Part shown: one piece after another, positions 1-9,057 of the stretch
Numbering within the stretch: position 1 is the first letter of the stretch
Layout of the letters: every line of letters begins with the position of its first letter
Assembly: GCF_000002515.2 (NCBI RefSeq)
Contig: NC_006042.1
Span: 1,798,001-1,862,000 of the forward strand
Direction of reading: 5' to 3'
DNA from: Kluyveromyces lactis
Lineage: Eukaryota; Ascomycota; Saccharomycetes; Saccharomycetales; Saccharomycetaceae
DNA length: 64,000 bases
Notes under the pieces: model-generated
What the model saw: the letters and a program-made list of their open reading frames with translations, nothing else
Told to the model about the DNA's origin: nothing
The model's database searches: none
Program-made: the position numbers and the translations under genes

Positions 1-242
1 AGTTCACGGCTTTCACGTTGTTCCTCTTGATACAGTTCATCCCATGCTTTGATACAAGTGACACTCAAATCTCTATTGAACTGCTGGATTGGATTATAGA
101 ACACAGTTTCCTTGTTAGGAAATAATATCTTAGCATCACCCTCTTGCACCACCTTGAACTGAGAAACATCGATCGTTGAGCTATCCAACGTTACTTTTCT
201 GCCAAATTTTGACTTCAAACTTTGAAAGGCAGCCCTGAGCAT
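1..242 (-). CDS. TRM1: tRNA (guanine26-N2)-dimethyltransferase, N-terminal part, cut by window edge
   Basis: Only the first 80 codons are inside the window. The reverse strand begins MLRAAFQSLK and contains the segment ETVFYNPIQQFNRDLSVTCI, the near-invariant N-terminal block of Trm1. Trm1 uses S-adenosylmethionine to dimethylate G26 of nuclear-encoded and mitochondrial tRNAs. In S. cerevisiae two starts exist (Met1 and Met17); the start here corresponds to the second, and a TAA lies in frame three codons upstream, so a longer form cannot begin in this exon. TRM1 is divergent from DPB4, as in S. cerevisiae (YDR120C/YDR121W). The catalytic domain lies outside the window. Identification is firm from the conserved block plus synteny. 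Confidence 0.93.
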   Translation of the reverse strand, partial: MLRAAFQSLKSKFGRKVTLDSSTIDVSQFKVVQEGDAKILFPNKETVFYNPIQQFNRDLSVTCIKAWDELYQEEQRESRE

Positions 243-410
243 ATTGCAAGTTTAAATTCTTACTTTTCTTTATATGGTTTTGCTTTCCCTCCTAAAACAA
301 ACCAGCTGAAAACGCTTACTTGGCCTTTGACACACACCTCAGCGATTATTTACTAGGCCTGAGGATCAAGCTATATATCTTATCTTAAGTTGATTTCTGC
401 GAGAAGAGAT

Positions 411-445
411 GTGATGAGATGCGATGCCCATGACTGAAAAAATTG
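411..445. promoter_or_regulatory. PAC-like and RRPE-like motif pair
   Basis: GTGATGAG at 411-418 matches the PAC consensus (GCGATGAG or GAGATGAG) in 7 of 8 bases, and TGAAAAAATTG at 435-445 is close to the RRPE consensus. The pair is typical of ribosome- and tRNA-biogenesis promoters and lies about 170-200 bp upstream of the TRM1 start. Neither match is perfect. Confidence 0.35.
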
Positions 446-495
446 AAAAGTTGGAAACTAGGCTGTAAAGATGTAAAAAGTATGGGAATCTATGT

Positions 496-501
496 CACGT
501 G
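496..501. promoter_or_regulatory. CACGTG palindrome (Cbf1/Pho4-type site)
   Basis: The sequence GTCACGTGAT surrounds a perfect CACGTG core. The flanking T before and A after the core fit the RTCACRTG-type preference of Cbf1. It lies between TRM1 and DPB4 and could act on either. Confidence 0.4.
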
Positions 502-813
502 ATTTAATCTTTCTATTGTTTATTTGGCACGTACGATTAAGTACCTCAAGACGAAATGCATATGGTACACATGGTTCAGTATCGATATTAATCGAGGATA
601 TGATGACTAGTTCGAAGCAGACTATTAGCTGTTACTACTTCTATCTACTTTTTTTTAGCTTTCATTACTGTTCTCTTGGTGGAAGTAATATCATTATGCT
701 TATAGTGAAATTTGTGCGTTTGCATTAAGATTTATTACCACTAATGATTCAAGAAAATAAGAACCATCAAATGAAAGAATTCACAAAACTCTAAGAGGCA
801 AACAAGCGCGGGT

Positions 814-1464
814 ATGCCACCAAAAGGTTGGAGAAAGGATTCTGAAGGAAATTATCCTAATACGTCTTATATAAAAGAACAAGAAAAGATCAGTATTGAT
901 GATTTACTATTTCCTAAAAGCATAATCACATCTCTAGCGAAGGAATCACTTCAGAACGCGTTTCAAAAGGGCGAAGAAGAGAGAAGAATCACGGTTAGTA
1001 AGGATGCTGCATTGGCAATGCAGAGGTCAGCGACAGTCTTTGTCAATCACTTATTAATGTTTGCTAGAATGAACGCAAAGGATTCTAATAGAAAGAGTTG
1101 TAATGATCAGGATATCATGGCTGCTTTAGATACGTTGGGGCTAGGTGCTTTGGAGAGCATACTCACGGGAAAGATGCAGGAGTACCAGGAAGCCATACTT
1201 TGGAAGAAGCAAAATAAAGTCAATAATGCTGTGCCTGGTGCGGACGGAGACATAGCAATGGAAGATGATGAAGATGATGAAGATGACGATGGCAGAGAAG
1301 GCGCAGATGCTGACGCCGAGCCTAAATCCAGAGCTGATACTGAGGTTCAACAAGGTAACGCTGAAAATGATAAATTAGATGGGCCTCCAGTCAACCAAGA
1401 ACAAGTACCTAGCACGCGCCAGAACGACCTGGATTTAAGCACAAAAAAACAGAAGACGGAATGA
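814..1464 (+). CDS. DPB4: DNA polymerase epsilon / ISW2 complex histone-fold subunit Dpb4
   Basis: The 216-residue product starts [15 protein letters not shown] and continues with [19 protein letters not shown], almost identical to the S. cerevisiae Dpb4 N terminus (196 aa). Residues about 25-125 form a histone fold of the NF-YB/Dpb4 type, including the ATVFVNHLL helix. The C-terminal third is acidic and low-complexity ([10 protein letters not shown]), as in the family. Dpb4 pairs with Dpb3 in DNA polymerase epsilon and with Dls1 in the ISW2/yCHRAC remodeler, acting in the nucleus at replication forks and in silencing. The start is an ATG matching the family start exactly. No intron is needed. 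Confidence 0.96.
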
Positions 1465-1570
1465 TCGTATAATCGATTTGTGGAGAAGAGGTGGCAAGAA
1501 GTATAAGTACTATAAACAATTATACCGTTTTCGTGTGCTCATGGGTTACCTATACTTAAAAAAAATAGAA

Positions 1571-2266
1571 CTAATGTAGTAATAATAACGACACAATCAC
1601 AATAATCGCCAGTACAACTATAATGACAATGGAATAAAACTTAACGTTATTCCACCACATTTTTCTCATAATCTTAGAGGATTTCCTTTGAAATTTAAAA
1701 CTATTTTCGTTCAATTGATTAGTATTATCCACAAGCAGGGATATCCTTTCCTGTCTCTGTAAAAACTTATCGATATTATCATTCATTATTGCAATAATGT
1801 TTTGTAGCTCTTCCTCAGTGGATGCAGCTGTCTGCTGTCCTTCCGTGCGATAAGATAATAATTCTTCATGGAATTTGTCCAATTGATTATCGATATTACT
1901 CTTCAAATATTCATCGTTGTCATTATTCAAACATTTTAGTTCTGATAATAACCTCAACGGTAGGAATTTGGGGACTTCTTCTTTAACAAAACAAATGAGC
2001 ACTTTATTGTTCTCTGCAGTTGTATAATAGCAATCATACCCCTCTATAAGGTCGATAGACGTCTTTGTAACTTTGTTTCCCGGAAGATTCACCACTGTTC
2101 GTATTACCATATCGCCGATTAACCTGTGAAACACTGCTTTTTGATCGGCTCTCCCTTTATCAGTGCTTCCATATTTACTATTGTTTTCGTCCTTGGAGTC
2201 GTACCAGCTAGAAAGAACTCGATCTCCATCCCAAACTTCAACATATGACACACTATACCGCTTCAT
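1571..2266 (-). CDS. NYV1: Vacuolar R-SNARE Nyv1
   Basis: The 231-residue protein begins MKRYSVSYVEV, matching S. cerevisiae Nyv1 (MKRFNVSYVEV). Residues 1 to about 130 are a longin domain; about 155-200 are the SNARE helix with the conserved core NDNIDKFLQRQERISLLVD, whose R171 is probably the ionic-layer arginine; 210-231 are a hydrophobic tail anchor ending LLLLH. Nyv1 is the v-SNARE for homotypic vacuole fusion, pairing with Vam3, Vti1 and Vam7. The frame is uninterrupted from the family start to the tail anchor, so the gene has no intron here, whereas S. cerevisiae NYV1 is listed among intron-containing genes. Its 3' end faces that of DPB4, 106 bp away. Confidence 0.95.
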   Translation of the reverse strand: MKRYSVSYVEVWDGDRVLSSWYDSKDENNSKYGSTDKGRADQKAVFHRLIGDMVIRTVVNLPGNKVTKTSIDLIEGYDCYYTTAENNKVLICFVKEEVPKFLPLRLLSELKCLNNDNDEYLKSNIDNQLDKFHEELLSYRTEGQQTAASTEEELQNIIAIMNDNIDKFLQRQERISLLVDNTNQLNENSFKFQRKSSKIMRKMWWNNVKFYSIVIIVVLAIIVIVSLLLLH

Positions 2267-2699
2267 TGTTGTAATAATTCACCACTACTAACAGGCAATT
2301 AATCCTGAGAGTCCTTTCACAGTTTCCTTGCAACCCTTCTACCAGATGTAGCTGGTAAACATGGAAATTTGTCAGTTTTCATATTTTCAACATTCTCCAA
2401 AGGATATCATAACAGAATCAGAACCGAGACAAAATCTCTACCTCCGGCAGAAAGAAGAAAAAATGTCAGCTGAAGCCTACGGTATAGTTGTGATAACTTA
2501 ATAGTCTTCTCATTTTTGATTGAAGCTGCTGATACCTAATTCACTTTTGAAGTACAGAATTATTCATATTTATATCTATTTGACATGTCTATAAATCTAT
2601 CAAAGATAATGTCGATAATGACATATTCCAATGACAAATATGTATGCGTAAGTTCCTTTGTGATATTAGTATAATTGAACTATACTTACCCTCGATAAC
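2267..2699. other. Intergenic: NYV1 promoter and monooxygenase 3' flank
   Basis: This AT-rich region separates two reverse-strand genes. A TACTAAC at 2286-2292 is on the opposite strand and has no partner splice site. I see no RNA gene or convincing regulatory cluster. Confidence 0.6.
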
Positions 2700-4205
2700 T
2701 TATGGTACAAAGGTTGGAATTTGTACGCAGGACTTAGAATCTTCTGGCCATTTGAGATACCCACTTTCCAAAAGTTCATCCAGAGTTTTGGCCTTTGTAC
2801 CGGTAGCTTTGTAATAAGCGACATATCCTTCTTTTATAGCGTTGATGGCTGACCTAGCTCTAATCTGATCTCCTTTCCATTCAACACCAAAATAACCACC
2901 ATTACCAGCATGTCTAATCTCACGATTTAATCGTTGAGAGTATTGGACGTCCCATGGGAATGCCAAATCATGATACTTACTTCCATCGCCACTTTTCTCG
3001 ATGAACCAATCATGGTACTTCTGTTGAAGTTCCTCCGATGGAAGTTGGATTCTTCCTGACCATACTCTGCTCAACCAAGCACCTTGGGTCTCGGATAGTC
3101 TTGTAGGAAGAACAAACCTTGGTAGGCCAATAATACCGAATGTTGGCAATGATATTGGAAGAATATGGTTGTACAGGTTTTGTACTCGTCTACCATCACC
3201 AATTAAGTTGTTGAGAATGGAATTTCCGACACCAGATTCATTCTGTGGTAAAAATGGTAGGGACTTTAAGTAACCAGTACAGAAAATCACTTTTTCCACA
3301 TTCTTTAATTCGGTGCCGTCAACGAAGGTAATCGATTTTGTTGACGGATTAAACTCTCTAATATCAGGCACATCTTTAATGAAAGGATCGAATGGGGCCG
3401 GTAATTTGGATTCGGATCTCTTCGACTTATAAATAGGCTTCTGTAGTTCGTTAGCCAATTCAAATGCTAAGTCTGCACCAGAAGCACTGTTACCAACAAT
3501 CAAAATCTCCCCTTCTACACCATGGAAATCTTCTGGACAGTCAAAATCCTTGGCATGGGAAACGGAGCATGGGTATTTCACGTTCCATTCTTTTAAACCT
3601 GGTCTTGAAGGAATAAATGGTAGATCATAAAATCCAGTAGCAACGGCAACGGCATCGAACTTCTCCTCTGTAATTTCCTTACTGAGAAGGTTCTGAGCTT
3701 TGACAGAATATTCAGCTGTTGCGTCTTCGTAAGAAACTTTCACAATTTCTGAGTTGAAAGTAACATATTTTTCAATGGGTTTGGAATATTTCATAATATA
3801 ATCAAGCACTTGTTCTCTCACAGGGAATAATGGGGTGTCTGTTGGAAATCTGTGACCTTTGTACTCCATCAATGTCTTAGGAACATTGGTATCTAGATAT
3901 TTATAAACTGCTGTTTGGAACACATGTGTTTCTTCAGGGTGTGGTTGAGGTTGAATTCTAATGTGAGGGTATTCACAAGGAACAGACGGCGACGATGTGA
4001 CATTAGAGTCCTTCAGTAAAGGTTTTGTATAGTTCCATAGACCACCAAAATTGGATCTCTTCTCAAAAACTTTGACAGATTCGAAATGTTTCTCATTCAG
4101 CAAGGCTTTTGTTAAACCTGATCCAACTGGACCAGCTCCGATGACTGCAACGCGGCGAATTTTATCAGGATTCACTTTTATTAATCTAATTTGAGTAGGT
4201 CTCAT
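2700..4205 (-). CDS. Flavin-containing monooxygenase (FMO family)
   Basis: The 501-residue protein has an FAD-binding Rossmann motif at the N terminus (GAGPVG, residues 23-28), the EKRSNFGGLWNY segment typical of FMOs just after it, a second nucleotide-binding motif GNSASGADLAFEL near residue 238 for NADPH, and the late motif FCTGYLKSLPF. These fit class B flavin monooxygenases that oxygenate nitrogen or sulfur nucleophiles. S. cerevisiae Fmo1 (YHR176W, about 432 aa), a thiol oxidase that helps set ER redox, is shorter and not closely similar, and is not syntenic. I therefore give no symbol. No signal peptide or membrane segment is evident. In S. cerevisiae NYV1 and GIS3 are adjacent; this gene sits between their orthologues. 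The substrate is unknown. Confidence 0.88.
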   Translation of the reverse strand: MRPTQIRLIKVNPDKIRRVAVIGAGPVGSGLTKALLNEKHFESVKVFEKRSNFGGLWNYTKPLLKDSNVTSSPSVPCEYPHIRIQPQPHPEETHVFQTAVYKYLDTNVPKTLMEYKGHRFPTDTPLFPVREQVLDYIMKYSKPIEKYVTFNSEIVKVSYEDATAEYSVKAQNLLSKEITEEKFDAVAVATGFYDLPFIPSRPGLKEWNVKYPCSVSHAKDFDCPEDFHGVEGEILIVGNSASGADLAFELANELQKPIYKSKRSESKLPAPFDPFIKDVPDIREFNPSTKSITFVDGTELKNVEKVIFCTGYLKSLPFLPQNESGVGNSILNNLIGDGRRVQNLYNHILPISLPTFGIIGLPRFVLPTRLSETQGAWLSRVWSGRIQLPSEELQQKYHDWFIEKSGDGSKYHDLAFPWDVQYSQRLNREIRHAGNGGYFGVEWKGDQIRARSAINAIKEGYVAYYKATGTKAKTLDELLESGYLKWPEDSKSCVQIPTFVP

Positions 4206-5007
4206 TTTTTATAGTGATTGCGCGCCCTCGTAACAGACTTTCGTAAATCCAGTGTTAATCTTTGGAAGGTTGACAATTTCTCAGCTGCCTGGTCAGAAAT
4301 TGTATTTAATTGGCTTGTAGCCTATGTATTGTAAGTGCCACTTTTTTTAAAACTGGATACTGCGATCTGAAAGGATGAGTTTGGCAGTTAATTATAATGT
4401 TAGGAAACTTTCGAAATCTGTCTCCGATATATCGATATAGGGGAGTTCCTTGATTGAAGCTGCTAGATTTATCTCATCCCAATCTCTTGTTATATACGTT
4501 TATGCTCTTTAGACCATCATGTTTTTTCATTCGATGAACGGACTTTGGCTGAATCAAGTAGTTTAAAAATCCGTTGTGGCTTTATCACGTGACTAAAATC
4601 ACTGCATATAGACACCGTGAACCAACTCACTGCTAGAACTGTGTGGGGTGTGTGTTGAAGCTTTAGAAGATGGTGTTATCTGATCAATATCTAGATGAGA
4701 TCTTAGAGATACTGTAGTTATCATGTGATGGTTTTTGTGGACATGAGGGACCTACTGTGTCTTATTAATCCATAAAAGATCGTAAGTTCCTAATACATTG
4801 GGTACTAAAGTCATAGCATCATTATTAATTGATAAGTTGCTCGAGTACATCTCGAATAGGAAAGTGAAGTGGTGGGAAGAATAAATATCTATGTCTATAT
4901 CTATATATGCATATATGGTTGTATAATGGTATCGGTGATAGGAAGGTAAATGCTTTTTTTTGTTGTTTTTTTTTTGTTTATCTATGTTGCATATTATCAG
5001 CTCGAGT
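4206..5007. other. Intergenic: monooxygenase promoter and GIS3 3' flank
   Basis: About 800 bp without a supported gene. It contains a CACGTG core at 4586-4591 within ATCACGTGAC, about 380 bp upstream of the monooxygenase start. The stretch 4880-4980 is low-complexity (TATA-type repeats, then T-rich tracts). The 91-codon reverse frame at 4752-5027 is low-complexity and overlaps the GIS3 end, so I do not call it. Confidence 0.6.
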
Positions 5008-6366
5008 TCATGCAAATCTACAGTCACACCAACCTTTCACCACGTATTGAATCTCCTTGGAATTAGCGTTTTTTCCAAGGGAAATTCTGCCACATGGTTT
5101 GAACATAGTTGGTTGTGACATTTCTGGTTGTGACCAAGGTTTCACCTCGGAGTTCAATCTCACGAGTGACGTAGTTTCCTTTGTATTTTCATCTTCTTCG
5201 ATATCTGATGAAGAAGAATCACGTACAGTTGTTGCCTTGACGAATTTCAAGTTTGCTGGTGCATGCTCACCGTGAAGATCTGTCCTCGTAACCTGGCACA
5301 TGTCTGACCAAAGCTTCTTTCTTGTTATTAGTGCTAATTTGATTTGATGTGGTGATATCCTGTTGGATGGATCTGCTGGAATGTTCAACTGAGAAATTTC
5401 TTGGATTGAAAGCCGTTGTAGAATGGACTCATCTAAGTTGAGGTCAGGCAATAAATTTTTCTGTTTCATACTAGTTTCTAATGCATACAGTCGTAAAAAG
5501 GATGGATTTAGCGTCTGTTGGCGAGTTCTCTTTTGCGTTATGGGATCCAATGTGATGGATTCCATGCTATTAGTTTGTAGATGCTGTTGCTGTGAAGAGT
5601 TGGGCCAGTGCTCCATCTCTACAACTTGTTCTTGTAAAAAGATCGGTTTGAATTTCCTGTGACGTTTATGCTCTTGTTCTGAGCTTTCATCTGATGTATT
5701 GGTAAATATTGGATCGATATCCATGCGTTTGTTTTTGGGTCTTTCGTAGATTGGTGTAATTGGTTGTAGAATGTCCTTCTCTGAAAAAGATTCTGTGAAA
5801 TCCAAATCGTTCAAATTATACATCTTAGTATGAGGCAAAACTTCATATCCAGTGCTCTGAGGGTCACTTATCTTCTGCACGCGTCGTTGCGATGTTTCCG
5901 TATCGCTGTCGACATGGCTCAATGGATGGTTCCGGTCAGTTACTCCATATAGTGTTTTGTCATCTTTAGAACCTACATCTGAAAACACATTATCTGCACT
6001 CGTACCATAGGGACTCGAATTTGATGATAATATGCTCCGTAGCGAATCCGTTGAAGATACGGTGGATCCTGTATTTCTGCGGTCTTTGCTTCTTTTCTTT
6101 ATCTGACAAAGAACACTTGACAAAGAAGGGGTTAGAGATGATGCATCGGGTGTAGACGAAGGAGACACCGAAACTGGACTAGAGAAGGTTCTCTGGTTTG
6201 AATTAACCTCATATTCATTGACATTACCCAGCGCCTTGAGATCTTGTTTCAGCTTGTGCCTTGAATATTTTGTCGTCGGTTCAAATATTCTAGCCTTAGA
6301 TTTTATATGATTCAATATAGGCATTGGGCCAGGATTCGTCATCGTGTTCAGTACTAACAGCCCCAT
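5008..6366 (-). CDS. GIS3: Gis3-like protein of unknown function
   Basis: The predicted product is 452 residues from the ATG at 6366 (MGLLVLNTMTNPGP). The open frame continues 30 codons upstream, but only to a GTG, so the first ATG is preferred. The protein is Ser/Thr-rich and probably largely disordered, with a basic cluster near residue 240 (KRHRKFKP) and a conserved-looking C terminus (YVVKGWCDCRF). I see no catalytic domain. The name rests mainly on position: it lies upstream of NYV1 and beside IOC2, where S. cerevisiae has GIS3 (YLR094C, about 502 aa), isolated as a dosage suppressor in Snf1-pathway screens. An MCB-like ACGCGT at 6522-6527 lies about 155 bp upstream of the start. Confidence 0.7.
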   Translation of the reverse strand: MGLLVLNTMTNPGPMPILNHIKSKARIFEPTTKYSRHKLKQDLKALGNVNEYEVNSNQRTFSSPVSVSPSSTPDASSLTPSLSSVLCQIKKRSKDRRNTGSTVSSTDSLRSILSSNSSPYGTSADNVFSDVGSKDDKTLYGVTDRNHPLSHVDSDTETSQRRVQKISDPQSTGYEVLPHTKMYNLNDLDFTESFSEKDILQPITPIYERPKNKRMDIDPIFTNTSDESSEQEHKRHRKFKPIFLQEQVVEMEHWPNSSQQQHLQTNSMESITLDPITQKRTRQQTLNPSFLRLYALETSMKQKNLLPDLNLDESILQRLSIQEISQLNIPADPSNRISPHQIKLALITRKKLWSDMCQVTRTDLHGEHAPANLKFVKATTVRDSSSSDIEEDENTKETTSLVRLNSEVKPWSQPEMSQPTMFKPCGRISLGKNANSKEIQYVVKGWCDCRFA

Positions 6367-6837
6367 ACTCTTTACTTTCTCTAATTGATAAGTTTTCTTT
6401 CCGCTGCCTGCTGCTTGTTTTGATGACCTCTGCTCTAATCCTTCAAATACAAACACGGAACTGATTTATAAGGTTTTAGTTATGTAGCCTTTTGTAGCAT
6501 TAACCTGGTAGGTGATGATATACGCGTCCTGGACAGTAATTAGGATCCCGTTTACACCTTCTTATGTTATATATCCATCGTTTCATATAAATAAGCACTC
6601 TCTAATTATGGAAGATGCCTTCGGGCAATTGATGACGGATGGCAGCTTGACTGAAAAAGAAATCGCTGTTGTCAGCTTTTTCGGGAATTTAATGACTTTT
6701 TAGGAAAGACCGCAATTGTTGACCGGAAAAGGGATTTGCAGTCATGTGATTGAAAATCTCAAACGGAATGTGCATCGCGATTATAGATTGTAAATATATA
6801 TATATATGTATATGCTAATATTACATTTTGCGGCTTA
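6367..6837. other. Intergenic: GIS3 promoter and IOC2 3' flank
   Basis: This region separates two reverse-strand genes. It holds one MluI-type ACGCGT at 6522-6527 and a TA-repeat near 6797. A 63-codon forward frame here starts at GTG and has no recognisable content. Confidence 0.6.
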
Positions 6838-9057
6838 CTATTGGGATGCTTGCTGTATTTGCCATGAAGCCGGTTGAGGTTTGTGCTGATCTGGTGTTTG
6901 TTGCGTAGTTGGCGACGTACTGGAAGTTACTGGGGGTTGATTTGGTGTAGTCGAGGGTGAGGCAGTTGAAGGTGATTTTGTCAACTCCAGTTGCCTTTTC
7001 TTCTCTTCCTTGATTCTGCGACGTTTTTCCTTTTCCTCTGCCTTCTTTCTTTCATTGGTTCTTATTAGTTTCACATCGGCAGCAAAATTTTGTCTTAGTT
7101 CAGATTCCATCTCATGTAAACATCTTGACGAGATAAAGGGTTCCATGACATCGAAAGGTTTCCTCTCCGTAGGCCTATTCTCGATGTAAGATGCCTTGCC
7201 GTTAACCGATTCGTCCCTTCTCGAAGATCTTCTACGAAGGTTCTCGTCATACATCGTTACCCCTCCAAGTTCTCTGGGTGTTAACATGTGGTCATGTCCA
7301 TGTGAAAGGATGGCTATTACTGATGGGTCCTGCTCCTCCCAAAGTTCCCATATATGGCTTTTTTCACAACATACTATCTTTTGGTCCTTCACTTTCTTGA
7401 AATCGTTAATACCGTGTTTTCCACTCTTGCAATCCAAATACCAATCCTGAGAATCGACTTGATAGTTGTTCGTTGGAATACCAAATTTGGACAGACTGTC
7501 AAGATCCTGTTGTGTGATACAAACGTCTGCTGGTAACTCTAATGTCTCCACGTCTTTGTAACTATACGCACTTTCGTCGACTGGAATAATCCATTGTTTA
7601 AAACTTCTACCATACCCAAGCACATATGAGTCGACTTCTTGTAGAAACTGCTCGCCATCTATATCTATTGTGTCATCCATGTTTTTCCTCTTTAGTCTCT
7701 CTTGTCTAAAATCTTTATCAAACTTTTCCCATAGTAAAGACCATAGGTAATCCTTTAATTTCTTCGTACGTCTTGTTAAGATTCTGTTGCGATGGCGTAA
7801 GAATTGTTCTCTGCGGTCAAGCTTGTCATACCATTTCGTTTCCGTCTCCTTCTTTTGATGTCCTTCATCGCGGGCCACTATTCTGGAAGATCTCTTTCTT
7901 CTGACCATTAGAGCTTGCATAGACTGTTGTTTCAATCTGTTAGCATACAATTTACGTCCGTAAACCTCTGCCTCTGCATGGTATTCTATTAAGCCTTGGA
8001 AAAATTCTTGAAAATCAATATCATCTATCGTTTGTAGATATTCGACGAAGCTTCTATAATCATGTGCTAACGTTTCATAATCGATCTTGACATCATTTAA
8101 ATAGGCGTCGATCTCATCGGAATAATCCAAATGAATTACGTCTATAGTGGCTTCTGTCTCTTCGACAAGAACACAATTCTGTAACTTTATAGGTATGTTC
8201 AATCCGTTTGATTCTGGTTTGACCGATACCTGTTTCCTTATAATCTTTCCAGTGGGTAAGACCACCAAAGAGGTAGCATCATTCTCCCAAATCTCAGGGA
8301 ATTGGAAGCTATCCAAATGGTTTTGTAAATAGTTCCTAAAACCAATGTTCTTTCTTTCTACCAATTTAATGACATGGAAAATGATCTCGAACTGTTTTAA
8401 TATGTTGAGATCCGCGAATTTGCTATTGATATCCTCTGTGTACCAAAGTAGAGATTTGTTTAATTTCGAATTAAAAATGTGGTACTTCACTATTTCATCC
8501 CAATGTTTCAAGGATACCGTCTTATCCTGTTCTAAAGACCTGATCAACCTCAACAAGATACTCTTGAATAAATTCAGTATATGACCCTCTTCGTCCTGAT
8601 CCGTGCTGCCCCCATTTGGATCCTCCGATTGAACCAAATCCAACGAATCATTTTCGAGACTCCATCCCGCATTATAATCTAAGAGCATTATTCTTTCATC
8701 AAACGTGATTTCAGTCCACCAAGGTTTCCCCGTAGTGAAACCTAGCGTCCAGTAACCAGTACAAACGTTATGGAACCACATCACACTGTACTGATAATAC
8801 CAGGACTGGATCAATTCCTGCAACGGTACAAAATCCAACGCGATTGGGGGCAACTTATTTAACTGGTTCAAGATTGTTCGGTCGATATAGTCATCCCATT
8901 TCACAGCCGTTGTTTCGTAATCTGATTCTACGTCACCATTGGGAAGGGCCGTCTCTTCAGCTTTCGTCTCGACTTTCGTACTGATCTCCTGCTCTTGCTT
9001 TGCCTCTTGCTCTGGCTCTGGCTCTGCCCTGCGTCTAAGTCTACTACTTCTCTTCAT
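6838..9057 (-). CDS. IOC2: ISW1b chromatin-remodeling complex subunit Ioc2
   Basis: The 739-residue product begins at the ATG at 9057 (MKRSSRLRRR); the frame extends three codons upstream to a GTG, which is not a plausible start. Ioc2 joins Isw1 and Ioc4 in ISW1b, which spaces nucleosomes over coding regions. Residues about 20-40 are acidic, the middle is helical and basic, and residues about 670-739 are a charged coiled coil followed by a Ser/Thr/Pro/Gln-rich tail. Around residues 536-570 there is a PHD-like segment (DWYLDCKSGKHG, then IVCCEKSHIWELWE) in which two expected zinc-ligand cysteines are serines. The gene lies next to KIN1/2 in divergent orientation, as YLR095C lies beside YLR096W. 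Confidence 0.88.
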   Translation of the reverse strand: MKRSSRLRRRAEPEPEQEAKQEQEISTKVETKAEETALPNGDVESDYETTAVKWDDYIDRTILNQLNKLPPIALDFVPLQELIQSWYYQYSVMWFHNVCTGYWTLGFTTGKPWWTEITFDERIMLLDYNAGWSLENDSLDLVQSEDPNGGSTDQDEEGHILNLFKSILLRLIRSLEQDKTVSLKHWDEIVKYHIFNSKLNKSLLWYTEDINSKFADLNILKQFEIIFHVIKLVERKNIGFRNYLQNHLDSFQFPEIWENDATSLVVLPTGKIIRKQVSVKPESNGLNIPIKLQNCVLVEETEATIDVIHLDYSDEIDAYLNDVKIDYETLAHDYRSFVEYLQTIDDIDFQEFFQGLIEYHAEAEVYGRKLYANRLKQQSMQALMVRRKRSSRIVARDEGHQKKETETKWYDKLDRREQFLRHRNRILTRRTKKLKDYLWSLLWEKFDKDFRQERLKRKNMDDTIDIDGEQFLQEVDSYVLGYGRSFKQWIIPVDESAYSYKDVETLELPADVCITQQDLDSLSKFGIPTNNYQVDSQDWYLDCKSGKHGINDFKKVKDQKIVCCEKSHIWELWEEQDPSVIAILSHGHDHMLTPRELGGVTMYDENLRRRSSRRDESVNGKASYIENRPTERKPFDVMEPFISSRCLHEMESELRQNFAADVKLIRTNERKKAEEKEKRRRIKEEKKRQLELTKSPSTASPSTTPNQPPVTSSTSPTTQQTPDQHKPQPASWQIQQASQ

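Larger units (their letters stand above)
243..813. other. TRM1-DPB4 divergent intergenic region
   Basis: This is the shared promoter of two divergent genes. It holds a PAC/RRPE-like pair nearer TRM1 and one CACGTG palindrome in the middle. The 78-codon open frame at 492-728 has no recognisable content and I do not call it a gene. Confidence 0.7.

Noticed and set aside
605-625. GTTCGAAGC as a tRNA B box
   Set aside because: No cloverleaf can be drawn around it.
2286-2292. TACTAAC branch-point sequence
   Set aside because: It lies on the strand opposite to NYV1, has AG immediately after it, and no plausible 5' splice site or split gene is present.
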